NCBI RefSeq assembly: GCF_024519315.1
Contig: NZ_JANIIC010000017.1
Location: forward strand, 62,001 to 126,000
Length of the DNA: 64,000 nucleotides
Origin: Streptomyces malaysiensis subsp. samsunensis
Lineage (GTDB): Bacteria; Actinomycetota; Actinomycetes; Streptomycetales; Streptomycetaceae
Direction: 5' to 3'
Within the stretch, counting starts at the first letter, position 1, and every line of letters starts with the position of its first letter. Below, in pieces: positions 56,720 through 64,000 of the stretch. The notes under the pieces were generated by a model. That model made no database searches, was not told the origin of the DNA, and saw nothing but the letters and a program-made list of their open reading frames with translations. A program made the translations under genes and the position numbers.

Positions 56720-58267
56720 ATGAGCGAACGTGAAGCCAGGCGCAGCGGATACCCCCTCACCATCCCGGATCGGTTGCTCCACAGCGAGGACATGAAACGG
56801 GCTTGCAAGCGGAGGGACTTCAGCGAGATCTTCCGTCTCGTCAACAGACGAGCCCCGGCGAGCTACGCGGCGATCGCTGCCGCCGTCACCAAGATGACCA
56901 GCGCGCGTGTCGGCGACGTGATCCGAGGCGATCGAGGCATTCGCAGCGTCGCCGTCATGGAACGCATCGCTGATGGACTGGGCATTCCCGGCCACATGCT
57001 CGACCTACCCGAGAGGCCATGGGAGGGTACCCCGCTACCGGCCGCCGCTGCCCAGAACCAGGCTTACGCTTCCAGTAGCCCAGACGACTCGAACGAACCC
57101 CCGTCCTTACCCACAACGGGGGCGATTCCTGGTCTGCCGATTGTGCACGTGGACCCTTCGAATTCGGCGGACGCGGATGCGCTACCCGAAATCGTTCTGG
57201 TTTCGGTGTACGTCGATGGAAGGGAGCAGATCGTGCCGATAAATCGCCGAGCCCTTCTGGGGCACGCAATTGGTGTCGCCCTGCAAGGAAGCGGACCCCT
57301 CCGCGCCGTCAACGCTTCCGCCGAGATCGTGAGCCCCCGGCCCACCAGACCACACCGACTCCCCGCCGGACGCGGCGAAGCAGCCATCGAGCACTTCCGC
57401 GACATGTGGCACACCCTGGTCAGGGCAGATAACCTCTTCGGCCCGCGTCACGCACTCTCGGGAGTCCATCAGCAGCTCGACATGTTGCAAGGACTTCTGG
57501 AGGACAGCCGGGGTGAGCACCGGCAGGAGCTGTTGAAGCTCTCGGCCCAGTACGCCGAGTCCGCCGCATGGCTTCACGAGGACTCCATGGACGTGCCTAG
57601 CGCGGAGACATGGACGAGCCGGGCCATGGAATGGGCCATGGAAGCCGGAGATGAAGCCATGCTCTCGTGGACCCTGTTCCGGCGCAGCCAGCTCGCGGCC
57701 GGGAAGAAGAACGCAGGCCAGGCAATCGGCCTTGCGCAGGCCGTACAGCGCCACGAACGCGCACTCACTCACCCAATGAAGGCCGCCGCCATCCAGCAGG
57801 AAGCGCAGGGACTTGCCCTCGACGGGGACGAGGTCGCCTGCCACCGGAAGCTGGACGAGGCCCACGAGTTCGCCGCTATTGCTGAATCCTCCGGTGACGC
57901 CCGATCCGGCCACGGGGATTTCTGTACGTCCAGCTATATCGAAATCCAGCGCGCGAATTGCTGGCTCAACCTCTCCCGGCCCGACCGGGCAGTCACCACC
58001 TTCCAAACCGCACTGGCCGAACTCCCGGACGTCTACCAGCGCGACCGAACATTCGCCCAGGCGCGGCTCGCCATGGCCTACGTCGGAATCCAGGAGTACG
58101 AGCAGGCCGCCGCCGAGGCCGCAGCCGTTCTCGATGTGGCCTGCGGCTCCGGTTCAGGCCGCACTCTCCAAGAGGCCGTCACGGCGGTCAACGCCCTCGC
58201 GGCGGCGAGTAATGTTCCCGCCGTGCGGGATCTACTCGACGCAGTCAAGGAGAATGCGGGGTTCTGA
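56720..58267 (+). CDS. XRE-TPR transcriptional regulator of AICE-2
   Basis: 515 residues. An XRE-like HTH near 35-85 (PASYAAIAAAVTKMTSARVG, SVAVMERIADGLGIPGHMLD), a variable linker, then about 300 residues of TPR-like helical repeats (AEWAMEAGDEAMLSW-like, AAIQQEAQGLALDGDEVACH, DRTFAQARLAMAYVGIQEYE). Such proteins sense a peptide or protein partner through the TPRs. ATG chosen at MSEREARRSG. Its stop overlaps the deaminase ATG (TGATG). Confidence 0.88.
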   Translation: MSEREARRSGYPLTIPDRLLHSEDMKRACKRRDFSEIFRLVNRRAPASYAAIAAAVTKMTSARVGDVIRGDRGIRSVAVMERIADGLGIPGHMLDLPERPWEGTPLPAAAAQNQAYASSSPDDSNEPPSLPTTGAIPGLPIVHVDPSNSADADALPEIVLVSVYVDGREQIVPINRRALLGHAIGVALQGSGPLRAVNASAEIVSPRPTRPHRLPAGRGEAAIEHFRDMWHTLVRADNLFGPRHALSGVHQQLDMLQGLLEDSRGEHRQELLKLSAQYAESAAWLHEDSMDVPSAETWTSRAMEWAMEAGDEAMLSWTLFRRSQLAAGKKNAGQAIGLAQAVQRHERALTHPMKAAAIQQEAQGLALDGDEVACHRKLDEAHEFAAIAESSGDARSGHGDFCTSSYIEIQRANCWLNLSRPDRAVTTFQTALAELPDVYQRDRTFAQARLAMAYVGIQEYEQAAAEAAAVLDVACGSGSGRTLQEAVTAVNALAAASNVPAVRDLLDAVKENAGF

Positions 58268-59142
58268 TGGCCACGCCAAACGAACTGACGGCCATGCGGC
58301 GAGCAATCGCCATCTCTGCCCAGGGCCTCGGAACGACGAGCCCCAACCCGCCCGTTGGGTGTGTGATCCTCGACCGTGACGGCGTACCGGTCGGCGAGGG
58401 GTACCACCTCCGCAAGGGCGACCATCACGCCGAGGTGAACGCACTCACCGCAGCGGGGGAGCGGGCCGAGGGCGGCACGGCGGTCGTGACTTTGGAGCCC
58501 TGCAACCACCACGGCCGGACCCCACCGTGCCGCCAGGCACTGATAGACGCCAAGGTCTCCCGCGTCCTGATGGCCGTCATGGACCCCACCTCACGCGGAG
58601 AGGGCGGCGCGGCGGTGCTGGAACAGGCAGGCATTGAGGTAGAGCGCGGCGTCCTGGAGCAGGAAGCGTTGCTTGTCCTCGGCCCGTGGCTGCACTCACT
58701 CCGTACGGGCAGGCCGCACATCACCTGGGCGTACACCGCCAGGGCCGACGAGGACGACCAGGATGTGAAGGACCTCCGCCGCATGTACGATCTGGTCATC
58801 CGGCGAGACGGGACTATCGAGGAAGGCGTGCCGGGCGGCCACGGAGAAGACGCATTCCGGGTGCCGTGTGGACCACTCGGTAAAGAGTCAGCGAATGCCG
58901 CGCTCAGCTTGGCCGAGTCCGGCGCACGTTCGGTTCTTATCGAGGGCAGCGAAAACGAAGCGGCAGTTGTGCTCGCCGACTTGGTGGATCGCGTAATCAT
59001 CGATGTGCCCAGCACCCCACCGTCTTCAGTGCCAACGTCAGCAAGCGGGTTGCTTCCGGATGGATTTCGGCTGGAGAATGCTGGGGCTTTCGGTCTGCGG
59101 ACGCGTCTAGTAGCCAGGCGAGTAGGCAGCAGAGATCATTAG
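58267..59142 (+). CDS. RibD-like zinc deaminase with degenerate reductase domain
   Basis: 291 residues. The deaminase domain (about 1-145) closely follows RibD: TSPNPPVGCVILDRDG, zinc/catalytic DHHAEVNAL (His54, Glu56) and LEPCNHHGRTPPCRQAL (Cys79, Cys88). The C-terminal part, in place of the NADPH-dependent RibD reductase, is short and diverged (GARSVLIEGSENEAAVVLAD remains). It probably deaminates a pyrimidine-type substrate without completing riboflavin synthesis. Translationally coupled to XRE-TPR. No other rib genes are nearby. Confidence 0.87.
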   Translation: MATPNELTAMRRAIAISAQGLGTTSPNPPVGCVILDRDGVPVGEGYHLRKGDHHAEVNALTAAGERAEGGTAVVTLEPCNHHGRTPPCRQALIDAKVSRVLMAVMDPTSRGEGGAAVLEQAGIEVERGVLEQEALLVLGPWLHSLRTGRPHITWAYTARADEDDQDVKDLRRMYDLVIRRDGTIEEGVPGGHGEDAFRVPCGPLGKESANAALSLAESGARSVLIEGSENEAAVVLADLVDRVIIDVPSTPPSSVPTSASGLLPDGFRLENAGAFGLRTRLVARRVGSRDH

Positions 59143-59278
59143 TTGCTGCCTGGGTCAACTTCCAAGGGGTGTGATCCCCTAGCCGCAGGGACAGAGGTGG
59201 CACAAGTACCATCAGGCTGCCATCGAATCTATCGGACGTCCAAGCTGACGGGCTTGCCGATTCTCCCCGCCGCATGCC

Positions 59279-59782
59279 CTACTCCCCGACAGCTCCGTCG
59301 ATCGCTTCACGCAGCAGGTCAGCATGGCCGTTGTGACGCGCATACTCTTCGATCATGTGCGTAAGGACATAGCGCAGCGAGATGATCTCGCCACGGAACT
59401 CCACAGTGTCGTCGAGAGACTCGAAGTCGTCCGTAACCGCGCGAGATCCCTGGCACGCCTCCTGCCAGGTCGTGAACGCCTCGGCCACATCGGCATCGTC
59501 TACGAGAAATTCGCCGTAGACGCCGTCGACATCGGGCCACCGGGGCGTGATCTGTTCCCCCTTAAGCACTCTGCGGAACCAGATGGTCTCGACCACAGCC
59601 GCATGCCGGACGAGGCCGAGGAGCGTCAGCTCCGAGGTGGGAACCGCGCTTCGCTTCAGCAACTCATCAGTCAGACCCTGGCACTTCATGGCTAACGTGG
59701 CCCGCTGATAGTCGAGGAACGAGGTCAAAGTCATACGTTCGTCGGCCACCTTGGATGGATGTATGCGTCGGTCATCACTCAC
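59279..59782 (-). CDS. DinB/DUF664 family protein
   Basis: 167 residues: four-helix DinB fold with RMTLTSFLDYQRATLAMKCQ, LVRHAAVVETIWFRRVL (metal His) and THMIEEYARHNGHADLLREA (two metal His). Members are metal-dependent thiol S-transferases using mycothiol in actinobacteria, or related detoxification enzymes. GTG start. Faces the deaminase gene convergently; last gene before attR. Confidence 0.85.
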   Translation of the reverse strand: MSDDRRIHPSKVADERMTLTSFLDYQRATLAMKCQGLTDELLKRSAVPTSELTLLGLVRHAAVVETIWFRRVLKGEQITPRWPDVDGVYGEFLVDDADVAEAFTTWQEACQGSRAVTDDFESLDDTVEFRGEIISLRYVLTHMIEEYARHNGHADLLREAIDGAVGE

Positions 59783-59930
59783 CGAGAGATCATCGCAAAG
59801 ACCGGTTCGTCAGGACACCGTCAGCCCAGAAGCAGTACGCCAGCCCTTCAACGCTTGAGCGCCGGGCAATTACGTGGCGGAACGCATACGGGACAGCAAC
59901 AGGCGGACCATAAGGTGCGAGCTTGAGTCT

Positions 59931-59954
59931 TTGACGGCAACGCTGACGGCAACG
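59931..59954. repeat. Candidate integrase arm sites, right end of AICE-2
   Basis: TTGACGGCAACG and CTGACGGCAACG are directly adjacent, about 85 bp before attR; related to CGTTGACGGC near attL. Confidence 0.55.
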
Positions 59955-60037
59955 ACGGCACACGACGCCAGCCAACGGGCTGCCACGAGCACCAGGCCGC
60001 ACCGCCGCCGAGGCCCGCACCAGCACCCTGCCCGAAC

Positions 60038-60101
60038 CTACGGATCAAGAGGTTGCAGGTTCGAATCCTGCCGAGCGCGCACCAGCTCAGAGGCCCCTTC
60101 C
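60038..60101. repeat. attR of AICE-2 (64-bp direct repeat)
   Basis: Carries tRNA-Arg position 32 to the end without the 5' half. Confidence 0.97.
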
Positions 60102-60120
60102 GATCATCGGAAGGGGCCTC
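60090..60120. terminator. Host copy of tRNA-Arg terminator
   Basis: Stem GAGGCCCCTTCCG with its complement; the loop differs from the element copy. The following bases (GCGGTGACAGCAACC) still resemble the AICE-2 left-end arm region. Confidence 0.85.
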
Positions 60121-60342
60121 TGGTGTGTGCGATGACAGTAGCGGTGACAGCAACCGCCTCGTCGCCCTTGTCCGACTGCTGTCGGGAGCTGTCCTGCATC
60201 CCAGGTCGTGCGCCGAGCCCCTTTCCGGTTGGTGATCGGACCCGGAACGTCCGGGCGCGGAGACGCGGTGTCAGTGATATGTCGGGGCGGTCGGTCCGAT
60301 GCCGGTGGATTGTCGGGGGAGGGGCTGGAGCCTTGCCGGAGA

Positions 60343-60368
60343 GCCTGCCGGGTGCCCGTCCGGCAGGC
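60343..60368. promoter_or_regulatory. Hairpin just upstream of FAD monooxygenase gene
   Basis: Perfect 9-bp stem GCCTGCCGG with its complement, ending 22 bp before the ATG; it could form in the mRNA leader or act as a dyad operator. Confidence 0.5.
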
Positions 60369-60390
60369 GTGCGACAGGCAAGGAAACAGC

Positions 60391-61503
60391 ATGACCACTC
60401 ACGTCACGATCATCGGTGCCGGACTTGGCGGCCTTACGCTCGCCCGCGTCCTGCACGTCCATGGCATCCCGGCCACCGTCTACGAGGCGGAGGTCTCTCC
60501 GACGGCGCGTTCGCAAGGCGGGATGCTCGATATCCACGACTACAACGGCCAACTGGCTGTGCAGGCGGCCGGTCTGATGGATGAGTTCCGCAGCATCGTC
60601 CTGGAGGGTCGTCAGGCGGTGCGGGGCCTCGACCGGGAGGGAAACGTCCTGGTCGACGAACCCGACGACGGTACGGGCGGACGCCCTGAGGTGCAGCGCG
60701 GCGAGCTGCGGCAGATGCTGCTCGACTCGCTCCCGGCGGGCACCGTCCGGTGGGGGCACAAGGTCAGCGGTGTTCGTGGCCTTGGCAACGGCCGCCATGA
60801 GGTGACCTTCGCGGACGACAGCACCGTCGTCACGAGCCTGCTGGTCGGCGCGGATGGCGCGTGGTCACGGGTCCGGCCGGTGCTTTCCACCGCCAGCCCC
60901 GTGTACGCCGGTACGTCGTTCGTCGAGACCTACCTGTTCGACGCCGACACGCGGCACCCCGCTGCCGCGAAGGCGGTCGGTGGCGGGTCGATGTTCGCAG
61001 GTGATCAGGGCAAGAGGCAGATCGGGGCTCAACGAGAGAAAGGCGGGACCCTTCACGTCTACGCGATGCTGTCCGAGCCGCTGGACTGGTTCGGCGGTAT
61101 CGACTTCGCCGATCCCGCCGCAGCCGCCGCACAGATCGCGCAGGCGTTCGACGGCTGGGCGACGGAACTCACCGTCCTGATCACCGACAGCGACACCGCA
61201 CCGGTTTTGCGCCCCCTCTACACGCTGCCGGCCGGGCATCGGTGGGACCGGGTGCCAGGGGTGACTTTGGTCGGCGACGCCGCCCACCTCATACCCCCGA
61301 ACGGCGAGGGCGCCAACCTGGCCATGCTGGACGGCGCCGAACTCGGCGAGGCCCTCGTCACGCACCCCGGCGACATCGAGACCGCTCTCTCCGCATATGA
61401 GCAAGCGATGTTCCCTCGCAGTGCCGCGCAGCTCGCGACGGCCGAAGACCCTGACAATCCCACGCTCGAGGACGTGATCAAGCTCTTCGCCCGGGACGAG
61501 TAG
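60391..61503 (+). CDS. FAD-dependent monooxygenase (TetX/PHBH-like)
   Basis: 370 residues. FAD-binding GxGxxG in IIGAGLGGLTLARVLHVHG, the DG motif in LLVGADGAWSRVRP, and the GD motif in VTLVGDAAHLIPPNGEGANL. Closest in pattern to TetX-type flavin hydroxylases, which act on aromatic antibiotics or similar compounds; the substrate is not deducible. ATG with AAGGAAAC upstream. First host gene after AICE-2. Confidence 0.92.
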   Translation: MTTHVTIIGAGLGGLTLARVLHVHGIPATVYEAEVSPTARSQGGMLDIHDYNGQLAVQAAGLMDEFRSIVLEGRQAVRGLDREGNVLVDEPDDGTGGRPEVQRGELRQMLLDSLPAGTVRWGHKVSGVRGLGNGRHEVTFADDSTVVTSLLVGADGAWSRVRPVLSTASPVYAGTSFVETYLFDADTRHPAAAKAVGGGSMFAGDQGKRQIGAQREKGGTLHVYAMLSEPLDWFGGIDFADPAAAAAQIAQAFDGWATELTVLITDSDTAPVLRPLYTLPAGHRWDRVPGVTLVGDAAHLIPPNGEGANLAMLDGAELGEALVTHPGDIETALSAYEQAMFPRSAAQLATAEDPDNPTLEDVIKLFARDE

Positions 61504-61860
61504 ATCTCGTCAGCCGCCGGATGAGGCCGCCACGGTGACGGTCACTTGGCTCAGGTATCTCGATCGCTCCAGCCGGTCGTCTGCTCTTGTGGGAGTGGGC
61601 CGCCGGAGGATGCGTAGTCCGTATTGCGGTCGGCTGCCCCGGCAGCCAGAACGTTCGACTGCGCGGCGCGGAGGGGAAGTTCGGGCGCGGGGTCGTATCT
61701 CGCTGTCGGCTCGCCCTCGTGTGCTGCCGCTCGTTCATGGGGGCAGCGGGTCGGCAGGCCGGGTGCGGGCGCGGGTGCGTCGAGGAGGCCGTCGTCGTGC
61801 CCGTCGGTCGGGGGTAGGGCGACGCTCGCCGTGGGCGCCGGTGATCGGCCACGGATGGCG
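61504..61860. other. Intergenic region before PadR operon
   Basis: No supported gene; frames on both strands are Arg/Pro/Gly-rich without ribosome sites. Confidence 0.5.
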
Positions 61861-61885
61861 GATATATTTTGTGGCTCGATATATT
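61861..61885 (+). promoter_or_regulatory. AT-rich PadR promoter/operator with two GATATAT words
   Basis: GATATAT at 61861 and 61878, 17 bp apart, form an A/T island in very GC-rich DNA. TATATT (61880-61885) lies 8 bp before the PadR ATG, so the transcript is probably leaderless and the repeats a PadR autoregulatory operator. Confidence 0.68.
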
Positions 61886-61893
61886 CTCGGCGC

Positions 61894-62235
61894 ATGACAC
61901 GCCGGAACCCGTCCCTGACGGAACCGCAGTACTTCATCCTTGCCGCGCTCATGGACGGGCCGTTGCACGGTTACGGCATCATCAAGGCTGCCGAGCGGGC
62001 CACCGACGGGCGGCTCCGGATCGCTGTCGGCACGCTCTACGGCGCGCTGGAGCGGATGGAGCGGGCCGGGCTGGTGGCCGCCGGCCATGAGGAGATCGTG
62101 GACGGGCGGGCGCGGCGCTACTACCGGCTCACCGAGGACGGCAGCGCGCTGCTCGGCCGGGAGGCGCTGCGGATGCAGCAGGCCGCGGCCATCGTCATCG
62201 GACGCTCGCGGAATGGCGGAGCGGCCCCGGCATGA
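61894..62235 (+). CDS. PadR-family transcriptional regulator
   Basis: 113 residues. PadR winged helix: SLTEPQYFILAALMDGPLHG, YGIIKAAERATDGRLRIAVG, TLYGALERMERAGLVAAG. Represses its own operon, usually together with a membrane protein gene, as here (ATGA overlap with the next gene). Inducer unknown. Confidence 0.93.
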   Translation: MTRRNPSLTEPQYFILAALMDGPLHGYGIIKAAERATDGRLRIAVGTLYGALERMERAGLVAAGHEEIVDGRARRYYRLTEDGSALLGREALRMQQAAAIVIGRSRNGGAAPA

Positions 62236-63187
62236 ACCGTTTGCTGCTCGCGGTCCATCCCGAGCCCTACCGTTCCCGGCAGGGGGAGGAGTTGCTGACC
62301 TGCCTGGCCGAGGCGTATCCCGGCCGCTCCTGGCCCCCGCCGCGGGAAGTCGTCGCCTTGGTGCGTGCCGGGATGCAGATCCGCGCCCGTGCCGTCGTCG
62401 ACGACACCGCCCGGCCGTGGTGGTTGGACGGCATCCATCTGGCCGCTCTCGTCCTCGCCGCGCTGGCGCTGGTGCCGTATCTCCAGGATGTGTGGCACTG
62501 GGCATTGCACATCGATCCCGGCCGGCATGCCATCGCCTTCCACTTCTCCGGCTGGTACCCGTGGGCGGAAGGGCCCACGCGGCCACGGCTCCTGCCCTAC
62601 GGGCTGCTTCCGCTGGGCTGCCTGATCGCCCTGCTGCGCGGTAAGCCGTGGCTCGCGCTGCCGGCCGCGGCGGCGATGATCTACGTCGGTGCCACGTTCA
62701 ACAGCAATAGGTTCTTCGGCGACGAGGGCAAGGCGGGCCTGGGCTACTACGGGCTTGGCGCCCCGATAACGGCCCGTGACCTGGTGCTGTCGGGGGCACT
62801 GTGCACCGCGTGCGCCGTGCTGGCGGTCTGCCGTCCCGGCCGGCTGCGGTGCCACTCGTACCGCTGGCTGGTCCCCGTCGTACTCGCCATGTTCGTGGCC
62901 GGGGGCCTGCACATCATCTCCATCAGTCCGGCCTTCCAGCGCGGCCTGTTCGTCCTCGAAGCCGCCGCGCTGATCGCCGCGTGGGTGGCGACGGCCGCCA
63001 CCGGGGACTACCGGTGGCTGAACCCGTCGCGGCGGTCGCGTTCATCCGCACGCGGGCGATCGTCAACCAGCCGAACGGGTTCATCCAGTCCCTGCCGGAC
63101 CTGGTCGTCCTCCTCTTCCTGATCGCACCCCTCCCGGTCCTGGCGATCACTGCCCAGCGCCGGCAGAGCCGGACGCTCCTCGAATAG
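62232..63187 (+). pseudogene. PadR-operon integral membrane protein with apparent frameshift
   Basis: Begins MNRLLLAVHPEPYRSRQGEE, then about six hydrophobic segments. At about 63022 the frame turns into Arg/Ser-rich sequence ending at 63122, whereas the next frame carries on with a plausible membrane-protein end (VAAVAFIRTRAIV, SLPDLVVLLFLIAPLPVLA) to a stop at 63187. A single inserted or lost base after WLNP explains this. Function unknown; permease-like partner of PadR. Confidence 0.8.
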
Positions 63188-63222
63188 GAGCGGATCCCTG
63201 GTGCGGCCTGCCGAGCCTGTCG

Positions 63223-63265
63223 GCCCACCGCGTGTCAGAAGTGTCCGCCCACCGCGTGTCAGAAG
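63223..63265. repeat. 19-bp direct repeat
   Basis: GCCCACCGCGTGTCAGAAG at 63223-63241 and again at 63247-63265, directly after the membrane protein stop. Possibly a small duplication scar. Confidence 0.85.
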
Positions 63266-63430
63266 AGGCGTGCGGCCGCATTGCTCCCCCACGAAGACAG
63301 AAGCTCCGCGCGGACGGTACGGCTACGGGTCTTGGCTCCGCTGTGCCTCTTGGGGCTCCTGGCGGCGTGCCTGGTCGCTGTCTGCATCCCGTTCAGCTGA
63401 GGGGATCGCGTCAACCGACGGTCGTCGGTC

Positions 63431-63861
63431 TCAAGCTCTCGGCCGCAATGCCTTGCGCAGGGCGGCCGCTCGGGCGAGGCGCATGTCTCGTGGCGCTTTG
63501 TGCAGTTCCGTCTCGGGCATGCGGAACGCGTCGCCCTCGAAGCGGGGGATGACATGAATGTGGACGTGGTGAAGTGCCTGACCTGGATGTGGTTGTTCTG
63601 CGTGACCGTGCTTCCGGTCGCCCCGTAGGCGTCTTTCACCGCTGAGGTCACTCTCGCCGTGACCTCGATGAGCTCATGCAGGAGATCAGGGGGTACGTCA
63701 TGAAGGCCGGTCAGATGTGACACGGGCAGGACGAGGGCGTGGCCGGGGTTGTTCGGCCGCTGCTTGAGCGCGGGGACGATGAAGACGCTCTCCGAGCGGT
63801 AGGAGACCAAGTCCTCGTCGATCTCGCGTTGCCCGATACGGCAGAAGGCGCAGTCACTCAC
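63431..63861 (-). pseudogene. HIT-family nucleotide hydrolase with single-base frameshift
   Basis: GTG start with GGAGG 8 nt upstream: SDCAFCRIGQREIDEDLVSY (zinc CxxC), NNPGHALVLPVSHLTGLHDV. At about 63585 the frame after TQNNH goes wrong; one base shift restores PGQALHHVHIHVIPRF, the catalytic HIT triad, and a normal end (RAAALRKALRPRA) at 63431. As read, the catalytic His motif would be lost. HIT proteins hydrolyse or transfer nucleoside monophosphates. Confidence 0.85.
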
Positions 63862-64000
63862 CCTGGAGACCTCCGAAGTCACCGCACGCCAGCCCTGTCC
63901 GGCTGGATCGTCGGCCCGATCCGGCTGGATCGATGAGTCTGGCAGGCCGCGGTGCCCAGAGGGGCACCTACGTGTCCGGCTCGGTGGCGTGGCTACCGAG
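63862..64000. other. Window end
   Basis: No feature is visible upstream of the HIT gene within the remaining 139 bp. Confidence 0.4.

Larger units (their letters stand above)
48269..60101. mobile_element. AICE-2: integrative conjugative element in tRNA-Arg(ACG), RepSA rolling-circle type
   Basis: An 11.8-kb element between 64-bp perfect direct repeats. Order from attL: int, xis, RepSA-like initiator, frameshifted spdB, TraB, two small genes, GntR, small helical proteins, an HTH protein, an RsbW-like ATPase, XRE-TPR, RibD-like deaminase, DinB. The core resembles the Streptomyces coelicolor SCO3932-SCO3937 type. Replication class differs from AICE-1. Confidence 0.93.

Overview
The window reads as a chromosome segment of a streptomycete or close actinobacterial relative. 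GC is very high, coding is GC3-rich with many GTG starts and 1-4 nt stop/start overlaps, and several families are typical of Streptomyces: RsbW-like ATPases, a SpoIIE phosphatase, a SigE-type sigma factor, an SSI protease inhibitor and a MocR regulator. There are three tRNA genes. All identifications come from reading the sequence; no database search was run.

Layout. 1-17.7 kb is ordinary chromosome. It holds a leftward copper operon (ycnI, sco, pcuAC and a copC-copD fusion cut by the window edge), two RsbW-type ATPases, a MocR regulator divergent from an AhpD-like gene, pepP, a SpoIIE phosphatase, a prim-pol domain protein, a SEC-C protein, a GDPD and an HtrA protease. 17.78-31.21 kb is the first actinomycete integrative and conjugative element (AICE-1). 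It sits in tRNA-Ser(UGA) between 70-bp perfect direct repeats and carries int, xis, a prim-pol plus P4-type helicase replication pair, an FtsK-like TraB with an adjacent cluster of GGTGTCA repeats (candidate clt), small transfer genes, a GntR regulator and a HAD hydrolase.

31.2-48.2 kb is chromosome again. It holds an XRE regulator divergent from an unknown gene, a membrane protein, another prim-pol protein, a MaoC/DUF35-MaoC-thiolase operon resembling ChsH2-ChsH1-Ltp2, a DUF1906 protein, a sigma factor, an acyl-CoA ligase, a giant PAS/HATPase/receiver protein with long internal repeats, an SSI inhibitor, tRNA-Ser(GCU) and tRNA-Arg(ACG). 48.27-60.10 kb is AICE-2, in tRNA-Arg(ACG) between 64-bp perfect direct repeats. 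It has int, xis, a RepSA-type rolling-circle initiator, a frameshifted spdB, a compact TraB, a SCO3933-like regulator, GntR, and an accessory block: a small HTH protein, an RsbW-like ATPase, an XRE-TPR regulator, a RibD-like deaminase and a DinB protein. 60.1-64 kb is chromosome with a FAD monooxygenase, a PadR/membrane-protein operon and a HIT gene; the last two structural genes each carry an apparent single-base frameshift.

How it works together. Both elements share one logic. Each att core begins at tRNA position 32, each rebuilds the tRNA 3' half and brings its own terminator hairpin, and each has paired candidate integrase arm sites. int and xis lie next to attL, with replication and transfer genes transcribed toward them and a regulator block at the far end. 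They differ in replication class: prim-pol type in AICE-1, RepSA type in AICE-2. The most promising less-described parts are the GGTGTCA cluster, the twin GGGGTACCCC operators in front of the XRE-TPR/deaminase pair, a 20-bp inverted repeat at the helicase/xis junction, and a tRNA-like 58-nt segment in AICE-1.
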